Assembly: GCA_023389155.1 (NCBI GenBank)
Contig: JAEWEV010000035.1
Location: 124,001 to 188,000 of the forward strand
DNA: 64,000 nucleotides
Source: Pseudomonadota bacterium
GTDB taxonomy: Bacteria > Pseudomonadota > Gammaproteobacteria > Burkholderiales > Burkholderiaceae_B
Direction: 5' to 3'
Part shown: positions 1 to 8,376 of the stretch, piece after piece
How positions within the stretch are numbered: position 1 is the first letter of the stretch
Layout: the number at the start of each line of letters is the position of its first letter
The notes under the pieces: generated by a model
Seen by the model: the letters and a program-made list of their open reading frames with translations, nothing else
Database searches by the model: none
Told to the model about the DNA's origin: nothing
Translations under genes and position numbers: made by a program

Positions 1-532
1 TGCTGATGTCGACAGCCGCACGCGCACGCGCTTCCTGCACCTGACCGACCTCGCAGTCCAGCAGTCTGGCGGCCTCCTGGGGATGCGGAGTCAGGACAAG
101 GGGACGATTGCGTTTGCCTGCCCCAATTTTTCCCTGTGCCAGCAGATTAAGACCATCGGCATCCAGCACAAGCGGGATATTAATGGTCGCCCGAAAAAGC
201 TGGTACAGAAGACCCAGTGATTTTTCATCCAGACCCATTCCCACGCCCGCAACGCAAACCGTCATATCACCGGCGCGTAGCAGATCTTCGGCCCGATGCA
301 GCATCAGTTCTGGATGCATGGGGTCCACGGCAAATGGCAGCTCCTGCACGAAACCGAGCTTGACCTTACCTACCCCCTGCAATAGCGCGGCCCGACCGGC
401 AAGCAGTGCTGCTCCCGTCATTCCGGGCGCGCCGCCTATAATACCCAGCGTGCCGAAACTGCCCTTGTGGCTCTCAGCCGCACGAGGTCGGCAAAGCGCC
501 GGAAAATGTCGTCTAGCGTATTCAACTGTCAT
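1..532 (-). CDS. nnrD: ADP-dependent NAD(P)H-hydrate dehydratase, N-terminal part (cut by window edge)
   Basis: The leftward frame from an ATG at 532 stays open to the window edge (about 177 codons). NnrD repairs damaged NAD(P)H hydrates by ADP-dependent dehydration and belongs to the ribokinase-like fold. Visible motifs are the glycine-rich nucleotide loop GIIGGAPGMTGAALL near residue 30 and LVLTPHPQEAARLL near residue 155. AAAGGAG lies just upstream of the ATG. The start places the kinase-like domain at the very N terminus, so this is the stand-alone enzyme rather than the NnrE-NnrD fusion. The C terminus, with the usual GTGD catalytic motif, lies outside the window. Confidence 0.85.
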   Translation of the reverse strand, partial: MTVEYARRHFPALCRPRAAESHKGSFGTLGIIGGAPGMTGAALLAGRAALLQGVGKVKLGFVQELPFAVDPMHPELMLHRAEDLLRAGDMTVCVAGVGMGLDEKSLGLLYQLFRATINIPLVLDADGLNLLAQGKIGAGKRNRPLVLTPHPQEAARLLDCEVGQVQEARARAAVDIS

Positions 533-809
533 AGTGCTCCTTTGTCAGCCTGACGCCGATCGGGTGTCACCAATGAAAAACATCCCTGTCACCCCCGGTT
601 CGAGCTATTGCCTGCAAGGACCCATCACAGCATACTCGTCCATGCCCGTCAAGGACCTGGGCAGACCAAAGAGAAATCAGCACATCCGGTTTGTTATGGC
701 TCGACGTGCAATGTCAATCAAATAGCCGATGACCAATTCCGTCTTGTAAATCAAGGGATTCAAATGCCCGGAAATTGCGGGGTGTGAGGTCCGTGGAACG
801 CCGCGTGGC

Positions 810-1352
810 TCAGGGATTGGGCGAGTGAAGTATTTCCAGCGGCATGCCGGAATCATGCCGCGGAATGTAATACAAAACGGATCGGTATTTTGGCGTCGAG
901 CGAATGTCAGCTACGACGCCCCCGAGGGATTCGGCAATACGCCGACTGGGGTGATTATCCTCTGCAACCGGATAGACGAAGCGTGAATAATCGAATGTTG
1001 CACTTGCCCACGCGTAAAGGCAGGTTACCGCTTCCCGTCCGAATCCCTTACTGTGGCAGTCTTCGCGAATCCAAATCCCGAGTTCGGGCGTGGATGTTCG
1101 CAAATCATGCAGACCGACCAGCCCCAGAAAAAGATTGGTTTTTTTCTCCCTAATGGTAAACACCAGCTCCTTCTTGTCGGCAAAATTTTGTATCCACGTT
1201 TGCCAGATCTTCGCAAATTCGTCCGGATTTGCCGCAGGCTCCCATCTCATGTAGCGGGTCAGTGACGGAGTGATGCACGAATACGCTTCATCGGCATCAG
1301 AAGCAGAGAAAAGGTGAAGTGTTAGCCGCGGGGCCAGTAGCACATCGATCAT
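810..1352 (-). CDS. GNAT family N-acetyltransferase (RimJ/RimL-like)
   Basis: This 180-residue protein has the RimJ/RimL type of GNAT fold: an N-terminal LLAPRLTLHLFSASDADEAY segment, a central LGIWIREDCHSKGFGREAV acetyl-CoA pyrophosphate loop (Q/RxxGxG/A type) and a late ESLGG strand-loop. Such enzymes transfer acetyl from acetyl-CoA to protein N termini, amines or antibiotics; the substrate cannot be read from sequence. The start codon follows a perfect 20-bp palindrome by two bases, and no normal Shine-Dalgarno sequence is visible. It sits 30 bases downstream of the FadR-type regulator on the same strand, so the two could be cotranscribed. Confidence 0.8.
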   Translation of the reverse strand: MIDVLLAPRLTLHLFSASDADEAYSCITPSLTRYMRWEPAANPDEFAKIWQTWIQNFADKKELVFTIREKKTNLFLGLVGLHDLRTSTPELGIWIREDCHSKGFGREAVTCLYAWASATFDYSRFVYPVAEDNHPSRRIAESLGGVVADIRSTPKYRSVLYYIPRHDSGMPLEILHSPNP

Positions 1353-1354
1353 TA

Positions 1355-1374
1355 TTCAAACAGCGCTGTTTGAA
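1355..1374. promoter_or_regulatory. Perfect 20-bp palindrome at the GNAT gene start
   Basis: The arms TTCAAACAGC and GCTGTTTGAA are exact reverse complements with no spacer. The site lies between the stop of the upstream regulator (1383) and the ATG of the acetyltransferase (1352), where its ribosome binding site should be. Its length and symmetry fit a dimeric repressor operator or an mRNA hairpin hiding the start. The binding protein is unknown. Confidence 0.5.
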
Positions 1375-1382
1375 CTACCGGG

Positions 1383-2132
1383 CTAATTCGATTTGCTTGC
1401 CGACCGCATACGCTGACGGCTATTGATAATATGCATGCGCATGGCTGCCCGGGCGCCATCGGCATCCTGCGCGGCAATCGCGTTGAAGATCGCCTCGTGC
1501 TCCATGTTTAGCCGTTGCTGATACATGGCTTTTTCCTGATCAAAAATGGCCAGACGACTGCGAGGAATGGCGTGTTTACCCAATTGCCGCAGCAAATCAA
1601 GAAAATGCGCATTATGCGTGGATTTGGCGATTTGCTCATGAAACTGGAAATCGACGTCAACTGAAATATCCCGGGAAATGTCTTCCTTGACCAGTGCTCG
1701 CAGGATTCGTTCCAGTTCTGCCAGCTGATCCTCGGTGCGGCGCTGTGCAGCCAGGCCGGCAGCCTCGGACTCCAGGCATGCCCTGACTTCAAGAACCGAT
1801 GCCAGATCTTCCGCGGTACCCGGTGACATGGTACTGCGATCAAAAATCACATCCTTGATCGAAGGTTCCCGCACGAATGTGCCCACGCCATGGCGCGTCT
1901 CTACCAGACCGCGTGCCTGCAACTGCGAGATCGCTTCGCGTATCACGCTTCTGCTAACTCCAAAGGCTTCAACAAACTCCGATTCTGTCGGAAGTTTTTT
2001 TCCGACCTCCAGACTGCCGGAATGAATTTTTTCGGTCAGCTGCTCGACCACTTCATCGGACAGGGTTCTGCCTCTTTTTTTAATCGGGCCGGTGTTAATC
2101 AATAGGCGAGTTGGCATAGGTTTTGTGATCAC
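1383..2132 (-). CDS. FadR-subfamily GntR transcriptional regulator
   Basis: The 249-residue protein has an N-terminal GntR winged helix (about residues 23-95; TESEFVEAFGVSRSVIREAI is the recognition region) and a C-terminal all-helical FCD ligand domain with conserved Asp/His metal positions (FQFHEQIAKSTHNAHFL). FadR-type regulators usually sense a carboxylate and repress a nearby catabolic operon. It lies directly downstream of, and on the same strand as, kdgD and garD, so control of galactarate/glucarate breakdown is the likely role (inferred). ATG at 2132 is taken; a second ATG six codons in is possible. Confidence 0.85.
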   Translation of the reverse strand: MITKPMPTRLLINTGPIKKRGRTLSDEVVEQLTEKIHSGSLEVGKKLPTESEFVEAFGVSRSVIREAISQLQARGLVETRHGVGTFVREPSIKDVIFDRSTMSPGTAEDLASVLEVRACLESEAAGLAAQRRTEDQLAELERILRALVKEDISRDISVDVDFQFHEQIAKSTHNAHFLDLLRQLGKHAIPRSRLAIFDQEKAMYQQRLNMEHEAIFNAIAAQDADGARAAMRMHIINSRQRMRSASKSN

Positions 2133-2269
2133 CTGAATAATATATGGTTACGTTTCATGACAACGATGATTTTAAAACGTTTTCCGGCCCAAGCGTCAGA
2201 ATCAGCACCGGTTTCCGGTAATGTTCTGCGGATATTCAAATTCCCTGAGCGACTTTCCATTTTGCACCA

Positions 2270-3829
2270 TCAGGTAACGGGCGCTGGGTTAAACAGCACC
2301 AGTGAATTGTGCAAGCGGAGCTTTTCTGCACAGGACTGTTTACGGCCACTGGCAATATCGATCATCAGGTCAAACATTTGCTGCCCCACCTCTTCGATGG
2401 TGGCCCTTCCCGTGGCGATACTTCCGGCATTAACATCCATCAGATCGAACCAGCGCCGCGCCAGACTGTCGCGGGTTGCCACCTTGATCACGGGGACCGC
2501 GGCCAGCCCGTAAGGAGTTCCTCTGCCGGTGGTAAACACGTGCAGATTCATGCCTGCAGCCAACTGAAGCGTGCCACAAATGAAATCACTTGCAGGAGTC
2601 GCCAGGAAATTGAGTCCTTTATGCCTGGCACGCTCGCCGGGTGCAATCACACCCTCAATGGGCGTGGTCCCCGACTTGACGATCGAACCCATCGCCTTTT
2701 CAACGATATTGGACAGCCCGCCGCGTTTATTGCCGGGGCTGGTATTTGCGCTGCGATCGGCACCACCCTGCTTCAGATAAGTGTCATACCACTGCATTTC
2801 ACGCAACAGTTCCCGGGCAATGTCCGGGGTCGCTGCGCGTGCCGTGAGTTGGGCGATTCCATCGCGTACCTCCGTCACCTCCGAGAACATGACCGTGGCC
2901 CCGGCACGCACCAGAAGATCGCTAGCGTATCCCACCGCCGGATTTGCCGTGATCCCTGAAAACGCATCGCTGCCCCCGCATTGCACGCCCACGACAAGCG
3001 AGGAGACCGGACAGGGTTCGCGTTTGCGCAAGTTCAATTGAGCCAGCCGTCGGGCAGCCTTTTCCAGGATCGCGTCGATCATGCTTTCGAATCCAACGTT
3101 CTCTTCGTCCTGAAGCGTGACCAGATAAGGATCGTCCTGCGCTATCGGAATACTGCCGGCTGGAAACATTTTGGCCGGTTGCAATTTCTCGCAGCCCAGG
3201 CTCACCAGCAGCACCTGTCCGCCAAAATTCGGATTCAGGCTCAGGTTGCGCAGGGTGCGAATTGGAATCTCGGCGTTTGGCGCATCAATGGCGACACCAC
3301 AACCGTAACCATGTTCCAGATAGACGACGTCATCCACATTGGGATAACGGGGCAATAATTCCTCCCGTATGCGACGCACCGCAAATTCCACGACGCCGGT
3401 AACGCACTGCACCGTCGCGCTGATAGCCAGGATATTACGAGTTCCCACGCTGCCATCCGCATTACGATAGCCGTCAAACGTCAGGCCGGTAAGGGGCTCT
3501 GCCCTGGCGGCATTGCGTGTAGCCAAGGGCAGCGCTTCCAGCGACGGGGCCACCGGCATACGCAGCATTGATTCATTAATCCAGCCGCCCGCTTCAATAT
3601 CACAAAGTGCATAGCCTATGACAACGCCATAGCGGATCACAGCCTCGTCCTGAGCGATATTTTTCAGGGCCACTTTATGCCCCTGAGGGACGGCGGAACG
3701 CAACACCAGGCCAGTCGGGAATGTTGCTCCCACGGGCAATCCACCTTCATTGACAACAATGGCCACGTTATCTTCAGGACTGATCTGAATGTAGAGAGGG
3801 TCAGATAATACGCTAGTTTCCTGCTGCAT
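2270..3829 (-). CDS. garD: Galactarate dehydratase (UxaA/GarD family)
   Basis: GarD removes water from D-galactarate (mucate) to give 5-dehydro-4-deoxy-D-glucarate. The protein matches recalled GarD along its length: an N-terminal SAF-like domain (NVAIVVNEGGLPVG, PQGHKVALKNI), then GYRNADGSVGTRNILAI, LEHGYGCGVAI, LGCEKLQPAKM, QCGGSDAFSGITANPAVG and the end LVLFNPAPVT. The frame is open upstream to 3952, but those 41 residues are unlike the family. The ATG at 3829 gives 519 residues, close to the usual 520-525, with a weak GGTGA upstream. It lies 150 bases downstream of kdgD on the same strand, and the two enzymes act in sequence. Confidence 0.92.
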   Translation of the reverse strand: MQQETSVLSDPLYIQISPEDNVAIVVNEGGLPVGATFPTGLVLRSAVPQGHKVALKNIAQDEAVIRYGVVIGYALCDIEAGGWINESMLRMPVAPSLEALPLATRNAARAEPLTGLTFDGYRNADGSVGTRNILAISATVQCVTGVVEFAVRRIREELLPRYPNVDDVVYLEHGYGCGVAIDAPNAEIPIRTLRNLSLNPNFGGQVLLVSLGCEKLQPAKMFPAGSIPIAQDDPYLVTLQDEENVGFESMIDAILEKAARRLAQLNLRKREPCPVSSLVVGVQCGGSDAFSGITANPAVGYASDLLVRAGATVMFSEVTEVRDGIAQLTARAATPDIARELLREMQWYDTYLKQGGADRSANTSPGNKRGGLSNIVEKAMGSIVKSGTTPIEGVIAPGERARHKGLNFLATPASDFICGTLQLAAGMNLHVFTTGRGTPYGLAAVPVIKVATRDSLARRWFDLMDVNAGSIATGRATIEEVGQQMFDLMIDIASGRKQSCAEKLRLHNSLVLFNPAPVT

Positions 3830-3981
3830 AAATTTCACCGAAAATTGGGCAGAGACCGGTAGATGCCCCTGCACGGTTGAGCTCTGTGATAAACATCTTC
3901 CAGCCGGAAGACAAGTTTTGCAACTGCCAAGAATTCTTGATCCCCCGATCACATCTGCAATATGGTGGGGAACCCGTGTAC

Positions 3982-4896
3982 TTATTGCTGCGGCCCGAGC
4001 TTTTCGATCAGGGCCGCCAGCCTCGCGCTTTCTTCGCGGGTCAGATTGGTCAGGGGGGCACGCACGCCTCCAGCATCATGGCCGACAAGTTTTGCACCTT
4101 CCTTGACAATGCTCACCGCGTAACCCTTGCAGCGATTCCGGATGGCCGAGTATGGAATAAAAAACTCACTAAGCAGCCGGTCAACCTTTGCCTGGTCACC
4201 CTCTACAATAGCATGATAAAAATCCATTGCCGTTCTGGGAATGAAATTGAACACGGCTGAAGAATAGACAGGCACGCCCAGCGCACGATAGGCGGCGGCA
4301 TAGAATTCTGCTGTGGGCAAGCCGCCCAGATAGGAGAGCCGGTCACCCAGGCGCTGGCGAATGGTAACCATCAACTCAATATCACCAATGCCATCCTTGT
4401 ACCCAATCAGGTTCGGGCAACGCTCAGCAAGCCTCTCCAGCTGGTCTGCACCGAGCCTGCACAATGATCGGTTATAGACGATGACGCCCAGCCCCACCGC
4501 ATTGCATACTTGCTCAACATGCAGTGCCACCCCCTCCTGGTCCGCCTCGGTCAGATAGTGAGGCATCAGCAGCAATCCCTGGGCACCCGCTTTCTCTGCC
4601 TGCTGCGCATAGCGGATTGCAAGCCGCGTACCACCGCCCGCACCGGCAATAATGGGAACTTTGCCTCTGCACGTCTCTACCGCAGTCCGGATCACCTGCG
4701 TATATTCTTCGGGCTCCAGAGAAAAGAACTCCCCCGTTCCTCCTGCCGCAAACAGCGCGCTGGCACCGAAAGGCGCCAGCCAGTCAAGTCGGCTGGCGTA
4801 GCCACTGGCATTGAAATTGCCCTCCTCATCAAAATCGGTAACGGGGAAGGACAGCAGCCCTTCACTGACGGTCTGTTTCAATTCCTGTGGATTCAT
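3982..4896 (-). CDS. kdgD: 5-dehydro-4-deoxyglucarate dehydratase
   Basis: This 304-residue class I aldolase-fold enzyme (DHDPS family) decarboxylates and dehydrates 5-dehydro-4-deoxy-D-glucarate to 2,5-dioxopentanoate. The opening SEGLLSFPVTDFDEEGNF is typical of KdgD. The Schiff-base lysine is K167 in LIGYKDGIGD, and the proton-relay tyrosine is Y141 in VIVYNRSL. It is the first gene of the leftward kdgD-garD set, followed by the FadR-type regulator. The next enzyme, 2,5-dioxopentanoate dehydrogenase, and any sugar-acid transporter are not in the window. Confidence 0.93.
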   Translation of the reverse strand: MNPQELKQTVSEGLLSFPVTDFDEEGNFNASGYASRLDWLAPFGASALFAAGGTGEFFSLEPEEYTQVIRTAVETCRGKVPIIAGAGGGTRLAIRYAQQAEKAGAQGLLLMPHYLTEADQEGVALHVEQVCNAVGLGVIVYNRSLCRLGADQLERLAERCPNLIGYKDGIGDIELMVTIRQRLGDRLSYLGGLPTAEFYAAAYRALGVPVYSSAVFNFIPRTAMDFYHAIVEGDQAKVDRLLSEFFIPYSAIRNRCKGYAVSIVKEGAKLVGHDAGGVRAPLTNLTREESARLAALIEKLGPQQ

Positions 4897-5350
4897 GGAT
4901 ACCCTGTCTATTAATTAAAAATAAAAACACAGTACGTGCGTCATTCAAGCAACATGAAGGCCTTGCCAACATCACCTATGTTGTATGACATCTTATTTCA
5001 TTTGTCCATGTCAGACAAGAGCTTTCTTACGCGAAATTGAAATTATCCACCATGGCATTTGCAGTCAAATTACGCCAAATCAGGAAAAACCGGGCTTTCA
5101 CCAGAGCCCTCACTCGTTCCATCTTTATTTCAACCGTGATTACCATTGCAAATATGAAGCGATTTCGTAAAATTCTCTGTACTGACATCGCTTCACAGTA
5201 AGATATCAGTCTGTTGGGAATCATGGCCCTTGCCCTGCGCCATATTATTTGAGCGCTATCATAAGTCGCCATCGACGTCCGGCGCCCGCTTTCCCGTCCA
5301 GGGCCAGAGCACTTCCTCTGCCCTGGCCTGACTTTCATTGATCACGGTTC
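4897..5350. promoter_or_regulatory. Divergent control region between kdgD and ogt
   Basis: About 450 bases with no convincing gene. Close to kdgD there is an inverted repeat CAACAT-N5-ATGTTG at 4967-4983, with an extra CAACAT half-site just upstream near 4950, and a second repeat TTGTC-N7-GACAA at 5002-5018. Either could be the FadR-type regulator's operator. The 5100-5350 stretch shows nothing recognisable. Confidence 0.35.
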
Positions 5351-6019
5351 ATGCTCAACAACGAATTGTTTCCGCGCGAAGAATTTACACTGAATCAGAA
5401 GACGCTTTGTCGTATTCAGAATGATGTACGTAAGCTTTGTACCGCCAGCCAGTCTCACACCCCACCAGACCGGGTGCTCTTTCACCGCTTCATGGAGTCT
5501 CCCGTTGGGCCAATGATCGCCATGGCGTCTGAAAAAGGTGTGATCCTGCTTGAATTTCTTGACACCATGGACATGGTTGCTAAAGAAATCGACCAGTTGC
5601 GCATCCGGTATGGCTACTGTCTTAGCAGCAACGATCATCCGCATCTGACTACCGCGCAGCAGCAGCTGGAAGACTATTTTGCCGGCCGGCGACAGCAGTT
5701 TACGATCCCGCTTGATGCACCAGGGACGGCTTTTGACGTCACAGTCTGGGCGCACCTGCAACGCATTCCCTTCGGCAGGACCTGCAGTTATGGGGATCTG
5801 GCACGAGAGATCGGCCAGGGTGCGCATGCACGTATCGTAGGCAGTGCAAACCATCGTAACCGCATCAGTATTGTGATACCGTGCCATCGCGTCATCGGCG
5901 CAGACGGCAGCCTGACCGGGTATGGTGGCGGATTGCCGCGCAAGCGCTGGCTTCTTGAGTTCGAAAGCATGCATGCCGCAGATACAGGAATGCGCCAGCC
6001 CCACTTTGAGGCAAGATAG
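5351..6019 (+). CDS. ogt: Methylated-DNA--[protein]-cysteine S-methyltransferase
   Basis: This suicide repair protein moves a methyl group from O6-methylguanine in DNA to its own cysteine. The active-site motif is IVIPCHRVIG with acceptor C178, preceded by the DNA-binding helix region RIVGSANHRNRIS and the arginine-finger area. The usual asparagine-hinge motif ANG reads ANH here. At 222 residues it carries about 45 residues ahead of the usual Ogt start; an internal ATG at residue 48 (MESPVGPM) begins the conserved part. There is no Ada-type zinc domain. The longer start is kept for lack of a clear ribosome site at the inner ATG. Confidence 0.9.
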   Translation: MLNNELFPREEFTLNQKTLCRIQNDVRKLCTASQSHTPPDRVLFHRFMESPVGPMIAMASEKGVILLEFLDTMDMVAKEIDQLRIRYGYCLSSNDHPHLTTAQQQLEDYFAGRRQQFTIPLDAPGTAFDVTVWAHLQRIPFGRTCSYGDLAREIGQGAHARIVGSANHRNRISIVIPCHRVIGADGSLTGYGGGLPRKRWLLEFESMHAADTGMRQPHFEAR

Positions 6020-6142
6020 AGACATGACATCCAAAAATTCTGTCTCGTACACGGCCATCCCGACAGTAACGCTTAGGACTTCGTACATCACGATAGGACG
6101 GCATCGCCGCGGCACTGCTTTCCCTGACCGGGAATCTCTTTT

Positions 6143-7675
6143 ATGAACATGGCATGGCTGAGCAGCGATCTGTTCTGGAATACGCTGTGGGGGATCTATA
6201 TTCTCGTTCTTGGTTCGTGGGTTGTGCTGCAAAAGCGCCCCCCCGTGTCCACTCTCACCTGGATTCTGTTCCTGAGCTTTGTACCTGTTTTCGGATTCGT
6301 GATTTATTATTTCTTCGGCCCGAAGAAAATCTCGCGCAACAAAATTAACCGCAGTATCAGCAAGCATCTGATTGAGCGCGACGATGCCCTGTGGAACGTG
6401 CGGATACAGCCCTCCGACCTGACCGAACAACAAAGCTCGATTCACGATTTATCTCTGCAAATCACGCATTACCCTCTGAGTTACGCAACAAGCTATCAGC
6501 TCCTTTCTGGTGGCCAGAAAACCTACGACCGCATTTTCGCGGCCGTGAGTGAAGCGCAATATTATATTTTCCTTGAATACTATATTTTTGAACAGGATCA
6601 GACCGGAACAACCTTGCGCGATCTGCTGATAGAACGGGCGAAAAACGGCGTCAAAGTATATCTGATTGCCGATGCCATCGGCTCACTGAGGCTGAACCGT
6701 CGCTTCATGCGTCCGCTGATCGAAGCCGGCGCGAAACTGACATTCTTCCATGACATCAGTCTGAGGCACCTGCTGTCGTTCATGAATCTTCGCAACCACC
6801 GAAAGATTGTCATTTGTGATGGCACGGTTGCCTTTACCGGCGGCATCAATATCAGTGACCAACAGGACCGACGACGTAATAAGCGGGCCTTTCACGACAT
6901 TCATCTCGAACTCAGCGGCCCGGTCGTGTCATGGCTGGAAACGATTTTTGTGGAGGACTGGCATTATTCCACCCGTGACCTTTCCATTCGCCATATGCTG
7001 CGAGAACATTATCGCGACCGGCTCGAACGCATGCAGGAACAGACCGAAGAAGACGCGCGCAAGAATCCGGCGACGACCCGCCTTGCCAGTGATGACGACC
7101 AGCAGGAGAACGTTCCGGCCAAACAGGAACCACGCTGGATACGCACCCAGATCATCCCATCCGGCCCCGACTTCGACTATGCCTCTATTCTTCGCGTGAC
7201 AGTGGACGCCATCCAGAATTCGCGGCACCGAGTCTATCTGACGACACCCTACTTTGTCCCGGATGCCACCTCAGCGCAGGCACTGACTTCCGCGGCGCTG
7301 CGTGGCGTCGATGTGCGCATTCTGCTGCCACGACGCACCGACAATTACGTTGTGACCAAGGCCGCCCAATCCTGGTTCGACGATCTGGTTGCCGCCGGCA
7401 TTCGCGTGTTTGAATATGGCCCGCGCATGCTGCACACCAAAGCGATGATTGTAGATGATGATATCTCGTTTATCGGTTCAGCCAATTTCGACAATCGCAG
7501 CTTTTATCTGAATTTCGAAGTAAGCGTAGTTTGCTACGAGCGGGAGGCAAATCAGGCACTACTCGAAGAATTCAACGATTCCATGAGGTTTGCCGAAGAA
7601 GTGCAACTGGTGCATCAATCATTTTTCTCACGCCTGAGCAAAGCAATCGCACGCCTGTTTTCGCCGCTGCTCTGA
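6143..7675 (+). CDS. cls: Cardiolipin synthase (phospholipase D family)
   Basis: The 510-residue protein condenses two phosphatidylglycerols to cardiolipin at the inner membrane. Two N-terminal membrane segments (about residues 8-30 and 38-58) precede two HKD catalytic motifs: H219-K221-D226 (NHRKIVICDG) and H431-K433-D438 (HTKAMIVDDD). A GG(I)N or GSAN sequence follows each. Between them lies a charged, probably flexible insert at residues 295-330. It begins 120 bases after ogt on the same strand. An ATG two codons downstream is an alternative start. Confidence 0.93.
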   Translation: MNMAWLSSDLFWNTLWGIYILVLGSWVVLQKRPPVSTLTWILFLSFVPVFGFVIYYFFGPKKISRNKINRSISKHLIERDDALWNVRIQPSDLTEQQSSIHDLSLQITHYPLSYATSYQLLSGGQKTYDRIFAAVSEAQYYIFLEYYIFEQDQTGTTLRDLLIERAKNGVKVYLIADAIGSLRLNRRFMRPLIEAGAKLTFFHDISLRHLLSFMNLRNHRKIVICDGTVAFTGGINISDQQDRRRNKRAFHDIHLELSGPVVSWLETIFVEDWHYSTRDLSIRHMLREHYRDRLERMQEQTEEDARKNPATTRLASDDDQQENVPAKQEPRWIRTQIIPSGPDFDYASILRVTVDAIQNSRHRVYLTTPYFVPDATSAQALTSAALRGVDVRILLPRRTDNYVVTKAAQSWFDDLVAAGIRVFEYGPRMLHTKAMIVDDDISFIGSANFDNRSFYLNFEVSVVCYEREANQALLEEFNDSMRFAEEVQLVHQSFFSRLSKAIARLFSPLL

Positions 7676-7774
7676 CCCGCGGTGTTCGTGTCTCAAGCCT
7701 GCTGCCTTCCCTGTAAGGCAATCGTCACCGTGGTAACCTATACTTTTCCTTTCCACGTATGAGATGGCCTAATT

Positions 7775-8359
7775 ATGTCTGCTGATTCATCCAACATATC
7801 TGCCGCGAGCAATACGTCCGATGCGGCCCTTACTGAAACCCTTCAGGAAAGCACCTTTATTTTTGAAGGGAACATCATCAAGGTTACCGTCGATACGGTA
7901 GTGCTTCCCAACGGAAAGACGGCAACCCGCGAAGTGGTTCGTCACTGCGGTGCCGTGGCCGTTCTTGCCATTACGCCTGAAGACCAGGCGATTCTGGTCA
8001 GGCAGTTTCGCCATCCGACGGGCGGGCCCTTGCTGGAAATTCCGGCCGGCAAACTGGATGTGGAAAACGAGCCGCCTGAACAGTGCGCTTTCCGCGAACT
8101 GGCCGAAGAGACCCCCTATACAGCGGGTGGCATGACGCTGCTGCACAGTTTTTATACTGCGCCGGGTTTCTGTGACGAATTGATGTATGTATTTCGTGCA
8201 GAAGGCGTTCGCAAAGACAGCACGCTGAATGCTGACGATGACGAATTTGTGCAGACAGTGCTGATGAGTCGCGATCAAGTACGCGAGGCCATCGCGAAAC
8301 AGGAAATTCGCGATGCCAAGACGCTGGTGGCATTGCAGACGTGGTTACTGGAAAAGTAA
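7775..8359 (+). CDS. Nudix hydrolase, ADP-ribose pyrophosphatase type
   Basis: This 194-residue protein has the ADP-ribose pyrophosphatase layout: an N-terminal beta domain (FEGNIIKVTVDTVVLPNG), a QFRHPTGGPLLEIPAGKLD substrate segment, and a Nudix box with RELAEET near residues 107-113. The box has one residue more than the standard GX5EX7REUXEEXGU between the glycine (G92) and first glutamate, and proline replaces the late glycine. The metal-binding REXXEE core is intact. It is convergent with the next gene, with only 17 bases between the stops. Confidence 0.87.
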   Translation: MSADSSNISAASNTSDAALTETLQESTFIFEGNIIKVTVDTVVLPNGKTATREVVRHCGAVAVLAITPEDQAILVRQFRHPTGGPLLEIPAGKLDVENEPPEQCAFRELAEETPYTAGGMTLLHSFYTAPGFCDELMYVFRAEGVRKDSTLNADDDEFVQTVLMSRDQVREAIAKQEIRDAKTLVALQTWLLEK

Positions 8360-8376
8360 AGGGTATGCGCTGACCG

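Noticed and set aside
108..725. A 205-codon rightward frame at the left edge
   Set aside because: The opposite strand encodes the start of nnrD with its glycine-rich motif and ribosome site.
5342..6445. A 367-codon leftward open frame antisense to ogt and the start of cls
   Set aside because: Both plus-strand genes have clear catalytic motifs; the antisense product has no family look, and the frame is a by-product of their composition.
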